Assembly (NCBI GenBank): GCA_963711725.1
Contig: CAVQFO010000042.1
Coordinates: 1-64,000, forward strand
Length of the DNA stretch: 64,000 nucleotides
Direction of reading: 5' to 3'
Origin: CAVQFO01 sp963711725
Lineage (GTDB): Bacteria > Pseudomonadota > Gammaproteobacteria > Nitrococcales > Aquisalimonadaceae
The notes under the pieces were generated by a model. It saw only the letters and a program-made list of their open reading frames with translations. It was not told the origin of the DNA and did no database searches. Position 1 is the stretch's first letter, and each line of letters starts with the position of its first letter. Shown here in pieces: positions 24,707 through 33,764 of this stretch. The translations under genes were made by a program, and so were the position numbers.

Positions 24707-24723
24707 TTGGCACAAGCATTGCT
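24707..24723 (+). promoter_or_regulatory. sigma-54 (-24/-12) promoter
   Basis: TTGGCACAAGCATTGCT fits the sigma-54 consensus YTGGCACGRNNNTTGCW at every defined base except one (A for G after TGGCAC). The GG and GC elements have the required spacing. A start near 24734 gives a leader of about 80 bases to the binding-protein gene at 24813, which has AAAGAGGAGGG ahead of its ATG. Implies nitrogen or other enhancer-dependent control. Confidence 0.78.
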
Positions 24724-24812
24724 AAGTCACGGATATTGCAGCGCTTTTGAAACCTGCAAGGTGACCACCCGGTCACATCCAACAATAAACAACGGGGAAA
24801 GAGGAGGGGTCC

Positions 24813-26033
24813 ATGGGACGCTATCGAACCGGGCTGCTGGCGATGCTGGCGGCGCTCACGTGTCTGAACACCGCGCACGCCGCGGGCTATTCGAATGATG
24901 AAATACGAATCGGCGTAATGACCGATTTGAACGGGATCTATGCCGACTGGGGCGGCCAGGGCATCGTCACGGCCGCCGAAATGGCGGTGGAAGACATGGG
25001 CGGCAGCGTCAACGGCGTACCGATCAAGATCCTGGTCCGTGACGACCAGCTGAACGCCGATCACGCCGTCGCCGAAGCCACCAAACTCAAGAACGAACAC
25101 CACGTGGACATGATCACGGGGTCCACCGGCTCCAACGTGGCCCTGCCACTGCAGGCCTTCGCCCGCAAGAACAACATCGTCACGCTGACCAGTGGCGCGG
25201 CGTCCACCGACCTCACGAATTCGGACTGCTCGCCCTACGGCGTTCACTGGACCTACGATACCTATGCCCTGTCCCAGGGCAGCGTTCAGGCCATTCTCGG
25301 GCCGGGCCATTCCAAATGGTATTTCGTAACGGCCGACTATTCCTTCGGCCACATCCTCGAAAGCCAGGCCGCCGCAGCGGTCAAGCGGGCGGGCGGCGCG
25401 GTGCTGGGCAATGCACTCGCCCCCTACAAGGGCAACAACTTCATGCCCCAACTCCAGGAGGCGTTCAACTCGGGAGCGCAAGTCATAGCCCTGGCGAACG
25501 CAGGCGAGGACACCCAGCGCACGATCCGCCAAGGCTACGAGCTCAGCAGCGACGGCAGCCAGCACGAAATGGTCGGTTTGCTGATGTTCCTCACCGATAT
25601 CCGCAAACTCGGCCTGTATGTGACCCACGGCCTCAAGTTCACCACCGGCTTCTACTGGAACCGCAACGAGGAAACCCGCGCGTGGTCCGAGCGTTTCAAC
25701 AAGCGCGACGGCGCCATGCCCACCATGGCCCAGGCCGGCACCTACTCGGCGGTGCTTCACTACCTCAAAGCCATTGAGAAGGCGGGGACGGACGACCCCC
25801 GGACGGTGGTGGACACCATGAAGAAAATGCCGGTCAACGATTTCTTCGCCAAGAACGGCCACATTCGCCCCGACGGCCGAATGGTTCACGACATGTATCT
25901 GGTCGAGGTCAAGGACCCGTCGCAATCGAAGCGTGCTTGGGACTATCTGCAGGTGCTCAAGACCATCCCCGGAGACAATGCGTTCCGCCCGATTTCGGAA
26001 ACGGAATGCCCCTATCTGACGGCAAAACGCTAA
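24813..26033 (+). CDS. Orphan LivK-type amino-acid/amide ABC substrate-binding protein
   Basis: A 406-residue periplasmic binding protein with a signal peptide cleaved near AHA-AG. It has the HAAT fold (IRIGVMTDLNGIYADWGGQG) and resembles the livK product at 1363-2571 throughout. No permease or ATPase gene is nearby, so it may feed the liv transporter or a distant one. A near-consensus sigma-54 promoter lies 90 bp upstream, and a GC-rich stem-loop follows the stop. The ligand is unknown; nitrogen control would suit amino acids, amides or urea. Confidence 0.9.
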   Translation: MGRYRTGLLAMLAALTCLNTAHAAGYSNDEIRIGVMTDLNGIYADWGGQGIVTAAEMAVEDMGGSVNGVPIKILVRDDQLNADHAVAEATKLKNEHHVDMITGSTGSNVALPLQAFARKNNIVTLTSGAASTDLTNSDCSPYGVHWTYDTYALSQGSVQAILGPGHSKWYFVTADYSFGHILESQAAAAVKRAGGAVLGNALAPYKGNNFMPQLQEAFNSGAQVIALANAGEDTQRTIRQGYELSSDGSQHEMVGLLMFLTDIRKLGLYVTHGLKFTTGFYWNRNEETRAWSERFNKRDGAMPTMAQAGTYSAVLHYLKAIEKAGTDDPRTVVDTMKKMPVNDFFAKNGHIRPDGRMVHDMYLVEVKDPSQSKRAWDYLQVLKTIPGDNAFRPISETECPYLTAKR

Positions 26034-26044
26034 GGCACCGCAGT

Positions 26045-26071
26045 GGCGCGGCGATGAATCGTCGCCGCGCC
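26045..26071 (+). terminator. GC-rich stem-loop after the binding-protein gene
   Basis: GGCGCGGCGA and TCGCCGCGCC form a perfect 10-bp stem with a 7-base loop, 12 bp after the stop codon at 26033. There is no U-run, so it is at best a partial terminator or an mRNA stabiliser. A half copy of the window's palindromic repeat (GTGAATAGATCTAG, 26091-26104) follows. Confidence 0.5.
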
Positions 26072-26090
26072 GCAACCACTTGCGGGGGCG

Positions 26091-26104
26091 CGTGAATAGA
26101 TCTA
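26091..26104. repeat. half copy of the palindromic repeat (inner part)
   Basis: GTGAATAGATCTAG carries the inner end of the repeat arm (GTGAATAGATC) fused to the CTAG end, as if the middle had been deleted. It overlaps the stop of the AI-2E transporter gene. Confidence 0.45.
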
Positions 26105-27184
26105 GCGCGCTATGACGCGGTAGACCGGTCGCAATGGTTCGATTCGGCGCAGCACCACCTGAATCACCGTCATCAACGGCACGGCCACAAACACCCCGAT
26201 CGCCCCCCAGAGCCAGCCCCAGAAGAAGATCCCCAGGAATATGACCACCGGGTTGATGGACATCCGGAATCCGTGGATATAGGGCTCTAGAAAGAAACCC
26301 ACGATCGTGGTCAAAACCATGTAACCGGCCGGCGCCACCACCACCAAAACGCTTTGGCCCAAGCCGACGGCCGACGCCACCGCCAGGAGCACCACGGTCA
26401 AGGCGACGCCAAGGTACGGAACAAAGCGCAGCAGCGCGGCCAACGTCCCCCAGAGCACCGGTGACGGCAACCCGACGCCCCACACCATCAGCGCGGTGAT
26501 GACCCCCACCGCCGTGTTGCTGGCCGTGATCACCCCCAGATACCGGGCGGTCTCGCGCTGGCACTCGCGGATCACCCTCAGCGTCGTGCGGCGTATTCCA
26601 CGATCGGGTAGTTGCCGCACGAAGTTGTGCACCAGGCGATCGCCGTTGACCAGGAGAAAGAAGCTCAACGCCAGGGCCAGGAGCACGGCACCGGCGGCGT
26701 TGCCAAGATTGCTGATGAATTGGTCGCTCCATGATTGCGACTGCAGCACCACCGTGGTCGGCTGCTTCCCCTCCTGGGTCAGCTTCTTGACCTTTTTGGA
26801 GACCTCTTCCGCGGAATGGGCGACCCGGCCCAACTCCCGCTGAAGCTCCCCGCCGCCGGCCAGCAGCGACTCGATCCCCTGAGGCGCCCGCTCCAGCCAG
26901 TTCATGGCGGGCTTCGCCACCACCCAGCCGACGCCCGCCAACGAGCCGACCAGGATCGCCAACACCAACAAGGCGCTAACCGCCGGAGGCACGCCCAAGC
27001 GCGCCAGCCGACGCACGATGGGCGCGAACAACAGGCTGACAAGCAACGCCAGCGTTACGGGGAGCACCACTCCCCGCGCGACATACAGGGTGTAGAGCAC
27101 GCCCAGCGCGAATAGTCCGTAGATCGACCAGCGAAGAGCGCCTTCGCGCCCGATACCCGGGTCGCGCCCCCCTTCCGTTTCCAT
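26102..27184 (-). CDS. AI-2E family (PerM/TqsA-like) transporter
   Basis: A 360-residue membrane protein with about eight helices and the ending GIFFWGWLWGAIGVFVAVPL, the signature of the AI-2E transporter/UPF0118 family. GLPSPVLWGTLAALLRFVPYLG is also characteristic. Family members export autoinducer-2 or exchange ions; the substrate here is not known. The frame is open upstream, but the ATG ending at 27184 has a GGGAAAG ribosome site and gives the normal length. Confidence 0.85.
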   Translation of the reverse strand: METEGGRDPGIGREGALRWSIYGLFALGVLYTLYVARGVVLPVTLALLVSLLFAPIVRRLARLGVPPAVSALLVLAILVGSLAGVGWVVAKPAMNWLERAPQGIESLLAGGGELQRELGRVAHSAEEVSKKVKKLTQEGKQPTTVVLQSQSWSDQFISNLGNAAGAVLLALALSFFLLVNGDRLVHNFVRQLPDRGIRRTTLRVIRECQRETARYLGVITASNTAVGVITALMVWGVGLPSPVLWGTLAALLRFVPYLGVALTVVLLAVASAVGLGQSVLVVVAPAGYMVLTTIVGFFLEPYIHGFRMSINPVVIFLGIFFWGWLWGAIGVFVAVPLMTVIQVVLRRIEPLRPVYRVIAR

Positions 27185-27477
27185 GGGTTTCTTTCCCTTT
27201 TTTCTGGAGCAGACAGGGATATGTCCTATGGGCACCCCCCGCCGACCACAACTGCGCCGCGGCGACGCCAACGCCACGACCACCGGTGCGGCACTCCGGC
27301 TGGGAGGCCTTGTTCTACAAGGCGGACGCGACCTCGTACGAAGCCAAGAAAGCGGGCCACAACCGCGTCCTCCACGCCGGCAACGGTGCGGCGGTTCACA
27401 GACCGACGCGGAGCGTTGTCGCATAGTTGGGCGACAGATGTTCCGCGTCTGGCCGGCAAGAACAAGGAGAACCGCCG

Positions 27478-29709
27478 ATTCCCCGTCGACTGATCAAGAA
27501 CCTGTGCAGCCGCCGCGCGCTCCTGGCCGTGGCAACGCTGTGGCTCGCCCTGCTGCCCGCCACCGTGCCCTCGCTGGACCGGCTGGATCTGGTGCTGTTC
27601 GACGCCGTTCAGCCGCTGTGGTCGCTGGGCTCGGCGCACTCGCCCGTTGCCTATGTCGCCGTTCCCGCCGGCAATGCGGTCAGGGCCAGGCAGATCGGCG
27701 CTATGGACGCGCTTCCCGCCCGTCTTGACGCATTGTCCGCGCAAGGGAAAATCGTTGGCCTGGCCCTTCCCCAAACCTGGCAACAGGCCCTGAACTGGAC
27801 CGAGCACGGCGGCGAACGTCGCCAGGCGCTGCAAAGCGCGGCCGTGGTGAGCACCGCCGCCACCGGTCCCGACCCCGACCAGAGCGACTGGATTACCCTC
27901 TCTGCAGCGGGCGTAACCATTCCGGCACCGGCACTGATGATGATCCACGGCGGCATGCCTTCAACGCCGGCTCAGCAACCGGCTCTGCTATCCAGCACGG
28001 CCTATCAGCCGCTGCTGACGCGCAACGGTAGGAACGCGGACTCCGCTTTCGCCACGACGCTGTGGGCCCTGGCCACCCGGCGGCAGCCCGTGTGGAACCG
28101 CAACGGCGCGGTCGTCGCCGACGGCGCGCGGGTGGCGACCGATCCCGCTGGGGGAATCTACGTCCCCCAAAGCAAGGACCGTCTGCGAACCGTCTCCTGG
28201 AGCGACTTCCTGGCCAACCCGCCGGCGGACGTGCGTATCTGGGTGCTGGGCGCTAACGACGATATCGCCGCGCGGCAGGCCGCACTGACCGCCTCCGCGC
28301 TGATGGCCGGGCACACGGCCCACACGCCGGGCTGGGGCATCCTGCTGGGGGCCGGCGCCGTATTGCTGGTCGGCCTGTTCCTGGCGTTCCGGCGTCGACT
28401 CGGCCTGACGGTGGGCGTATTGGCGGCGGCTCTGCTGGCCGTGAGCCTCCTGGCCGGCCAGTGGTCGGCGCTGCTGGGCGGCTCGCTGTGGCTGCCTCTG
28501 GCCCCGGCGCTGTTGTGGTTGCTCCTGGGCTCTGCCGCCGACAGCCTGATGAACCGGGTTGTGGCGGCCACGCCCCGGGCCCAGATGAACCGCCTGCGCC
28601 TGGAACTGGCACGCCGGCAAGTGGATCTGGAAGAACCGGACGCCGCCCGCACCACCCTATCCCATTGCCCGCCGTCGCCCCAGGTGCTGGAAGTGCTTTA
28701 CGACATCGGCCTGCGCTACGAGCAGGCCCGGCACTTCGACAAGGCCGGTGAAACCTACCGGTCCATCCTCGCCCACCGGCGTGGTTTCCGGGACGTAGCC
28801 CAGCGCGTTCAGCGCCTGCCCAAGGCAGGCGGCGGATTCGACGCCACCCAGACCCTGGTGGTCCGGGATTCGATCTTCACCCCTACCACCCTGGGCCGCT
28901 ACGAAGTCGAGCAGGAACTGGGCCGGGGCGCCATGGGCACGGTCTATCTGGCCACCGACCCCATGATCGGCCGCAAGCTCGCCGTCAAGGCCGTGGACTT
29001 TTCCGCGCTGATCGGCGACGAGCGCGAAACCTTCCGCCAGCGTTTCTTCCGGGAAGCCGAGGCGGCTGGACGGTTGAGCCATCCGCATATCGTCACGGTG
29101 TTCGACGCCGGCGAGGAGCAGAACACGGCCTATCTGGCCATGGACTACGTACCCGGCGAGACCCTGGCGCACTTCGCCCAACCGGATCGGCTGCTGCCGC
29201 TGGAAACGGTCTACCGGCTGGTGGCCCAGGCCGCCGGGGCGCTGGACTACGCCCACCGGCAGCGGGTCATCCACCGGGACGTGAAGCCCGGAAACATGAT
29301 CTACAACCAGGATGAAGATCGCATCAAGGTGACCGACTTCGGCATCGCTCGGGTAACCGACGGCACCCGCACCCGCACCGGCACCATCATGGGCAGCCCC
29401 TCCTACATGTCGCCGGAGCAATTGGCGGGAGAAACCGTGGACGGGCGCAGCGACGTATTCAGCCTGGGCGTGACGCTGTTCCAGTTGCTTACCGGGCAAC
29501 TGCCGTTCCAGGGCGAATCCCTGGCCAGCCTCGCCTACCAGATCACCAAGGCGCGCCAGCCCAACATCCGCGAGATCCGCCCGGACCTGCCCGCCAGCGC
29601 CAAACGCATCGTCAACAAGGCCATGCAGAAAAAGCCGGCGGACCGCTTCCAAAGCGCCGGCGAAATGGCCGAACTGCTGCAACGCAGCGCCGATCGGGTG
29701 GGCGCATGA
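27478..29709 (+). CDS. Membrane Ser/Thr protein kinase with CHASE2-like sensor region
   Basis: The N-terminus has one helix (LLAVATLWLALLPA), an extracytoplasmic CHASE2-like part and three more helices (about residues 280-355). The kinase domain runs from about residue 470 with LGRGAMGTVYLA, AVKAV, VIHRDVKPGNMIY and TDFGIAR, all catalytic residues present. No ATG/GTG is near the correct place: AAGGAG stands eight bases before an ATT codon at 27478, which would make this a rare ATT start; TTG at 27427 lacks a ribosome site. Coupled by a 4-bp overlap to the phosphatase. Confidence 0.85.
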   Translation: MPRRLIKNLCSRRALLAVATLWLALLPATVPSLDRLDLVLFDAVQPLWSLGSAHSPVAYVAVPAGNAVRARQIGAMDALPARLDALSAQGKIVGLALPQTWQQALNWTEHGGERRQALQSAAVVSTAATGPDPDQSDWITLSAAGVTIPAPALMMIHGGMPSTPAQQPALLSSTAYQPLLTRNGRNADSAFATTLWALATRRQPVWNRNGAVVADGARVATDPAGGIYVPQSKDRLRTVSWSDFLANPPADVRIWVLGANDDIAARQAALTASALMAGHTAHTPGWGILLGAGAVLLVGLFLAFRRRLGLTVGVLAAALLAVSLLAGQWSALLGGSLWLPLAPALLWLLLGSAADSLMNRVVAATPRAQMNRLRLELARRQVDLEEPDAARTTLSHCPPSPQVLEVLYDIGLRYEQARHFDKAGETYRSILAHRRGFRDVAQRVQRLPKAGGGFDATQTLVVRDSIFTPTTLGRYEVEQELGRGAMGTVYLATDPMIGRKLAVKAVDFSALIGDERETFRQRFFREAEAAGRLSHPHIVTVFDAGEEQNTAYLAMDYVPGETLAHFAQPDRLLPLETVYRLVAQAAGALDYAHRQRVIHRDVKPGNMIYNQDEDRIKVTDFGIARVTDGTRTRTGTIMGSPSYMSPEQLAGETVDGRSDVFSLGVTLFQLLTGQLPFQGESLASLAYQITKARQPNIREIRPDLPASAKRIVNKAMQKKPADRFQSAGEMAELLQRSADRVGA

Positions 29710-30455
29710 ACACGCTCTACAGCATCTATGGCGAAACCCACCGCGGCCATGTTCGGCCCCGCAACGAGGACAGTTTCGACTACCTGCTCACGGACAACGG
29801 CCATACGGCCCTGGCCGTGGTCGCCGACGGTGTGGGCGGACACAATGGCGGCGAAGTCGCCAGTCGGCTGACCGTGGAGGCGGCCATCCCCGCCTTCTCC
29901 CGGGCCCTGGAGCGACACAGCTCCATGGGGGAGGCCTGGCGCGAGGCACTGGCCCAGGCCAATGCCCGGGTCCGCGAGCATCGGCTGGCGCAGGAATCCC
30001 TGGCCCGCATGGCGACCACCGTCGTGGCCTGTTCCGCTCAAGGCGACCGGCTGGCCGTGGCCCATCTGGGCGATTCCCGGGCCTACCGCTATCGGGACGA
30101 CGAACTCACGCAACTGACCCGCGACCATACGGTGGCCGAAGACATGGCCGACCAGGGCGTGGCAGTGAGCGAAGCCCTGAGTTCCGCTTATCAGAATGTC
30201 ATCACCCGCGGGGTCGGCCTGGGCGACGACATCGACCTGGCCGTCCACGAGGACGAGGTCCAGCCCGGTGACGTCTATTTGCTGTGCAGCGACGGCCTGA
30301 GCAGCTACGTGCCGCCCGAGCGCCTGCGCGCCTGCCTGCGGGCCGGCACGGCCCAGGCCATCACCCGGGCCCTGATCGAATCGGCGCTGGAAACCGGCGG
30401 CCGCGACAACATCACCGCAATCCTGATTATCCGACACGCACAAGAGGAATCCTGA
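29706..30455 (+). CDS. PP2C-family Ser/Thr protein phosphatase
   Basis: A 249-residue metal-dependent phosphatase of the Stp type. The metal-binding motifs are present: RPRNEDSF, ADGVGGHNGG, AHLGDSRAYR, LCSDGLSS and GGRDNITAI. Removes the phosphates placed by the kinase encoded just upstream, with which its start overlaps (ATGA). The FHA gene begins 2 bp after its stop. Soluble and cytoplasmic. Confidence 0.93.
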   Translation: MNTLYSIYGETHRGHVRPRNEDSFDYLLTDNGHTALAVVADGVGGHNGGEVASRLTVEAAIPAFSRALERHSSMGEAWREALAQANARVREHRLAQESLARMATTVVACSAQGDRLAVAHLGDSRAYRYRDDELTQLTRDHTVAEDMADQGVAVSEALSSAYQNVITRGVGLGDDIDLAVHEDEVQPGDVYLLCSDGLSSYVPPERLRACLRAGTAQAITRALIESALETGGRDNITAILIIRHAQEES

Positions 30456-30457
30456 CC

Positions 30458-30814
30458 ATGGCAACCCTGGCGCTTCTCGTTGACGGCGTGGTGGTCAACC
30501 GCTTCGATCTGGAAGCGGCGCTGACCACCATCGGCCGCCGCCCCGATAGCGACATCCAGATCGACGACCTGACCGTAAGCGGCCGCCATGCCGTGATCCG
30601 GCGCGAAGCAAGCCCCTACATGGACGGCTTGAGCGAGCTGATCCTTTGCGACCTGGGCAGCACCAACGGCACCTTCGTCAACGGCCAGGCCGTTACCGAG
30701 CATCGCCTCCGGGGCGGCGATGAGATCCGGATCGGTATGAGTCGGTTCAAGCTGACGGATCATGAGGTGCCGGACTTCGAACAGACCGCCTACATCCTTC
30801 CCAACGACGGTTGA
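30458..30814 (+). CDS. FHA-domain protein
   Basis: A 118-residue protein consisting of a single FHA phosphothreonine-binding domain: TIGRRPDSDIQID, VSGRHAVI and DLGSTNGTFVNG are the binding-loop motifs. Third gene of the kinase-phosphatase-FHA operon (GAGGAATCC ahead of the ATG). Probably the phospho-reader or a kinase substrate; the C-terminal TAYILP has a threonine that could be the phosphorylation site (inference). Confidence 0.93.
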   Translation: MATLALLVDGVVVNRFDLEAALTTIGRRPDSDIQIDDLTVSGRHAVIRREASPYMDGLSELILCDLGSTNGTFVNGQAVTEHRLRGGDEIRIGMSRFKLTDHEVPDFEQTAYILPNDG

Positions 30815-31236
30815 CGGCAATCGGTCCGCGGGAGGCTCACGCCGCCCAACGGCAAATATCGATACCGAAGGGAAGCTGTTCCCGCTCCCGAAAACCCCAG
30901 CCGTATCACGGGGAGCGTTTCACCCCAGACCCCTTGCTGCGCCTTGGCGTCGCTGGGAGCCGCCAGGATCGACTTATAGGGCGGAGCAACCGGATAGGCG
31001 CTGAGAAATACCGTGTCGGTGCACGCGCCGCCCACGTAGATATCCATCAGCAGATTGTTGCGCGCGTCATAGGCGAACTTCTTGTCCAGGTTCACGGTGA
31101 AATAGTCTCCGGGGTCCCCGGCGGGGATCGCCAGCTTCCCGGCCCGGTAGACCAACTGCGGCGAGGAGTGCTCCTCTTCGTCGAACACGTCCGCGAACCG
31201 TCCCGATTTGGATTGCAGCGCCATATGCTCAGTCAT
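30790..31236 (-). CDS. Hypothetical protein, probably the remnant of a longer exported protein
   Basis: A 148-residue frame. FTVNLDKKFAYDARNNLLMDIYVGG resembles a repeated beta-sandwich motif (F-Y-...-NLLLDI) found in exported proteins of unknown function. The upstream part in the same frame (ASGSIDSVSFRYAH before the ATG) looks like continuing protein until a stop near 31400, and a possible signal region lies in other frames up to about 31565. It therefore may be a frameshifted gene. The 3' end overlaps the FHA gene by 25 bp on the opposite strand. Confidence 0.4.
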   Translation of the reverse strand: MTEHMALQSKSGRFADVFDEEEHSSPQLVYRAGKLAIPAGDPGDYFTVNLDKKFAYDARNNLLMDIYVGGACTDTVFLSAYPVAPPYKSILAAPSDAKAQQGVWGETLPVIRLGFSGAGTASLRYRYLPLGGVSLPRTDCRQPSLGRM

Positions 31237-31938
31237 GGCCGAGCGGATTCGGACGTCGGAACACGTGCTTCCGGTCGTGGGATGGGCGTAGCGAAATGAA
31301 ACGCTGTCAATGGAACCCGAGGCTCCGATACCGCCGCGCGCACCAGCATGAGAAACCGTGCTCCCTGGGCGCCGCCCCGAACGGACCGTCCCAATCGACG
31401 ATCACCGAGTCCGAGACGTGGCCCAGGAAGGGCTTGATCGAAGCGTCGTCGACGTTGGGCGCAGGTGGGCCTCGGCCGCCTTAGGGAGTGGCACGTGGCC
31501 GTCGCCAGGAATGCGAGCAACAGGACCTGAGGATCACACTTCGAAGGTGCTTGGTGCGCATCGATTTAATTCTCCCGAGATACGAATGCAGCGGCCAACG
31601 GCGGATTGCGCGCCCCGACACGCTGGTGATCTCCGGTGGCTGGGTCCGTCCGGCGGTCGCGGCTGATCAGCGTCCATTCGAACATGGCTAGATGGGCGGT
31701 ATCCTTCGCTCTACCGGTAAGGAAACCCGATGCCAAGCCGACTTTGGTGGCGTCGACGCCTGCCACGGGACCGCGGCCAACGGGCCACTCTGGGTCCGAA
31801 CACTCGTGCCCGCGCGGGGACAGCTGGTAACCTTAGGCCGACCGCGGCACCCTGCGACTGCAGGGGGCGGGGATTAGCAATCCAGGTGCGGTTTTCGGCG
31901 ATGCGGCGGAGGCTGCCCCGGCAGGTGTAGGGAAGCGG
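31237..31938. other. intergenic stretch without a convincing gene
   Basis: About 700 bp with only short, poorly coding frames on both strands. The part next to 31236 probably holds the broken 5' end of the preceding minus-strand gene. No RNA gene, insertion sequence or clear terminator was recognised. Confidence 0.5.
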
Positions 31939-32505
31939 CTAGCGCTCGGCGCGGGCCTGGAGCCGGCGGCAGTTCCCGTCGTAGACCACCGCATCCGGCA
32001 CGCTGCGATAGCGCGTGCCATCGGAGCCGGACAGGTCGCGCTTGCCCGGCGTCCGCTCGAATATTCCGGCGGTGCAGCGGCCGTCCTCCCAGTAGAAGAC
32101 CGCATCGTAAGCCAGGCCCTGCCGGGGGGTCCACGCCGTCCACACCGAACATTCGTATTGCATCCGGCCCACGGTTCGGCGTCCCAGCATGAATGCGGCT
32201 ACCTCCCGGCCCGGCACGGCGGAAATCGGGTAGCTGCCCTTGTGAAGCCTGCCCGGCTCGGACAGGTCGAAATTCGGGCCAGCATCCGACGCAGCGCCGC
32301 CACTGGAAAGGGTTGTCAGCGACTGCTTTCCGCACTGGTTGCCATGATACAGGTCGGTAAAGACTCGGCCGTCCTTATAACCGGAAACGGCGTCGAAGTA
32401 GACGCCCGAGGAATCGGCCGAAATGGCCGTCGGTGCGTCGGTGGCACAACCCGCCAAGCCCGACGCGGTCACAACGATGAGTGCCACGCCCAGGGCGCGA
32501 ACCAT
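31939..32505 (-). CDS. Lipoprotein of unknown function
   Basis: A 188-residue lipoprotein with a signal peptide ending in the lipobox LAGC (ALIVVTASGLAGCATDAPTA). The mature part is polar with several cysteines and aromatic residues (FTDLYHGNQCGKQSLTT, MQYECSVWTAWTPRQ). GAGG stands about 9 bases before the ATG ending at 32505. No family recognised. It diverges from the patatin-like gene. Confidence 0.65.
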   Translation of the reverse strand: MVRALGVALIVVTASGLAGCATDAPTAISADSSGVYFDAVSGYKDGRVFTDLYHGNQCGKQSLTTLSSGGAASDAGPNFDLSEPGRLHKGSYPISAVPGREVAAFMLGRRTVGRMQYECSVWTAWTPRQGLAYDAVFYWEDGRCTAGIFERTPGKRDLSGSDGTRYRSVPDAVVYDGNCRRLQARAER

Positions 32506-32633
32506 ATCCTTGTCCTCTGGTTTCGTCGTTGAGAGGTGGGAACGCCCAGGCGTTTCGCTTTCCCCCGAAGATGCTAGCATTTCCTCAGGGAGACGATAAC
32601 GTCCCCAAAACCACCACGGGGAAGGAACTCGAA

Positions 32634-33665
32634 ATGGCGACCAAAGGACTGACCAACGACGGAAAGCGGGCTTTCGCCCTCGGCGGGCTGGGCGGCGCGA
32701 ACTCCCACGGCGTGGGATTCCTCCGGGCGGCGAACGAGGTGGGCATTCAACCGTCTCTGATCTCCTGCACCTCGGGAATGATCGTCTGGACCGCGCACTA
32801 CCTGGCCGGACACGATCTGGACGCAATGCTGCGGGCCGAAATCGATGAAGACACACGATTTGCGCCGCCTTTCCAGAATCTCAACAGCATCGTCATCGGA
32901 GCCCTGGGCCTGCCGGGCATCTTCCGGCCCGCCTATCGGGAATACTTCCAGCGCTGGCTCCAGCCGCTGTCCGGTTTCAGCTTCGATGAGTGGGCGAACC
33001 GTGCGCTGCCGGCCCAATGGTGGGTCCCCACCCGCAGCGACGCCGACTTCGACTGGATTGCCGAGACGCTGAACGACGCTTCGATGCCAGTATTCTTCAA
33101 CAGCCTAAAACCCTCGGAAGGCATCGAGTATCTCTACATCAACGAGGCGGCCCGCAAGACCCTGGATGTTCAGTACGGCGACACTCACGAGGTCAGCGTG
33201 TTCAAGCCCATCACCCCGGGCGCGGTCAAGGCGGCGTTGTGGCTGTATCAATACGGGTTCGACGAGCCGGTTGATGGCGATTACTTCGTGGACGGGGCCT
33301 ATCACCGCCAGTTCATCATCCGCGAGCTGTGCGACGCCGACGTGATTTTCGTGCCCCGGCCGGAACCCTACAAATGGCTGGGCCACCTCCCGCGCAATTA
33401 TTTCGAGGCACAGGATTTCACCACCCAGTTGCTGTTCAATGCTTCCTATGCGGGCGAGACCAACAAGGTCCGCCTGATCAACAAGTGCCTGGCGGAGGGG
33501 ACCATCTCTCCCGAGCGCTATCACCCCATCGATCTGGTGGAGGTGAACACCGATACCCAGATCGGCTATTTCGACTACTTCGTGGAGAAGGAACAGGTCT
33601 ATCTGGCATCCTACGAGAAGGCGCTGGAGGTTCTGGAACCTTATCGGAAACGCCGGGTGGCCTGA
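32634..33665 (+). CDS. Patatin-like acyl hydrolase
   Basis: A 343-residue protein with the patatin layout: a glycine-rich oxyanion segment (ALGGLGGANSHGVGFLRA), the nucleophile motif in SCTSGM (GxSxG reduced to CTSGM), and the catalytic Asp in VDGAY, as DG(A/G) of patatins. Likely a serine esterase or phospholipase acting in the cytoplasm, as no signal peptide is seen. GAAGGAA precedes the ATG at 32634. A bidirectional terminator follows. Confidence 0.72.
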   Translation: MATKGLTNDGKRAFALGGLGGANSHGVGFLRAANEVGIQPSLISCTSGMIVWTAHYLAGHDLDAMLRAEIDEDTRFAPPFQNLNSIVIGALGLPGIFRPAYREYFQRWLQPLSGFSFDEWANRALPAQWWVPTRSDADFDWIAETLNDASMPVFFNSLKPSEGIEYLYINEAARKTLDVQYGDTHEVSVFKPITPGAVKAALWLYQYGFDEPVDGDYFVDGAYHRQFIIRELCDADVIFVPRPEPYKWLGHLPRNYFEAQDFTTQLLFNASYAGETNKVRLINKCLAEGTISPERYHPIDLVEVNTDTQIGYFDYFVEKEQVYLASYEKALEVLEPYRKRRVA

Positions 33666-33713
33666 TCCACCGAGTTCTCGGGGCCATGACGCACCCGCCA
33701 TGGTAAGCAGAAA

Positions 33714-33748
33714 GAGGGCCGCATCAGCCGATGCGGCCCTTTGTTTAC
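33714..33748. terminator. bidirectional intrinsic terminator
   Basis: AGGGCCGCATC (33715-33725) pairs with GATGCGGCCCT (33730-33740) around an AGCC loop. TTTGTTT follows on the plus strand and CTCTTTCT on the minus strand, so it can end both the patatin-like gene and the converging esterase gene. Confidence 0.85.
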
Positions 33749-33764
33749 GCCCCTGCTATCCGCC

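Noticed and set aside
24684..26732. A 682-residue minus-strand frame opposite the orphan binding protein
   Set aside because: It spans two real genes on different strands, has shadow-like composition and no domain.
32588..32606. GGGAGACGATAACGTCCCC near the patatin-like start
   Set aside because: It resembles the repeat arm only over GGGAGACG and lacks the CTAG end and partner; more likely chance and part of the leader.
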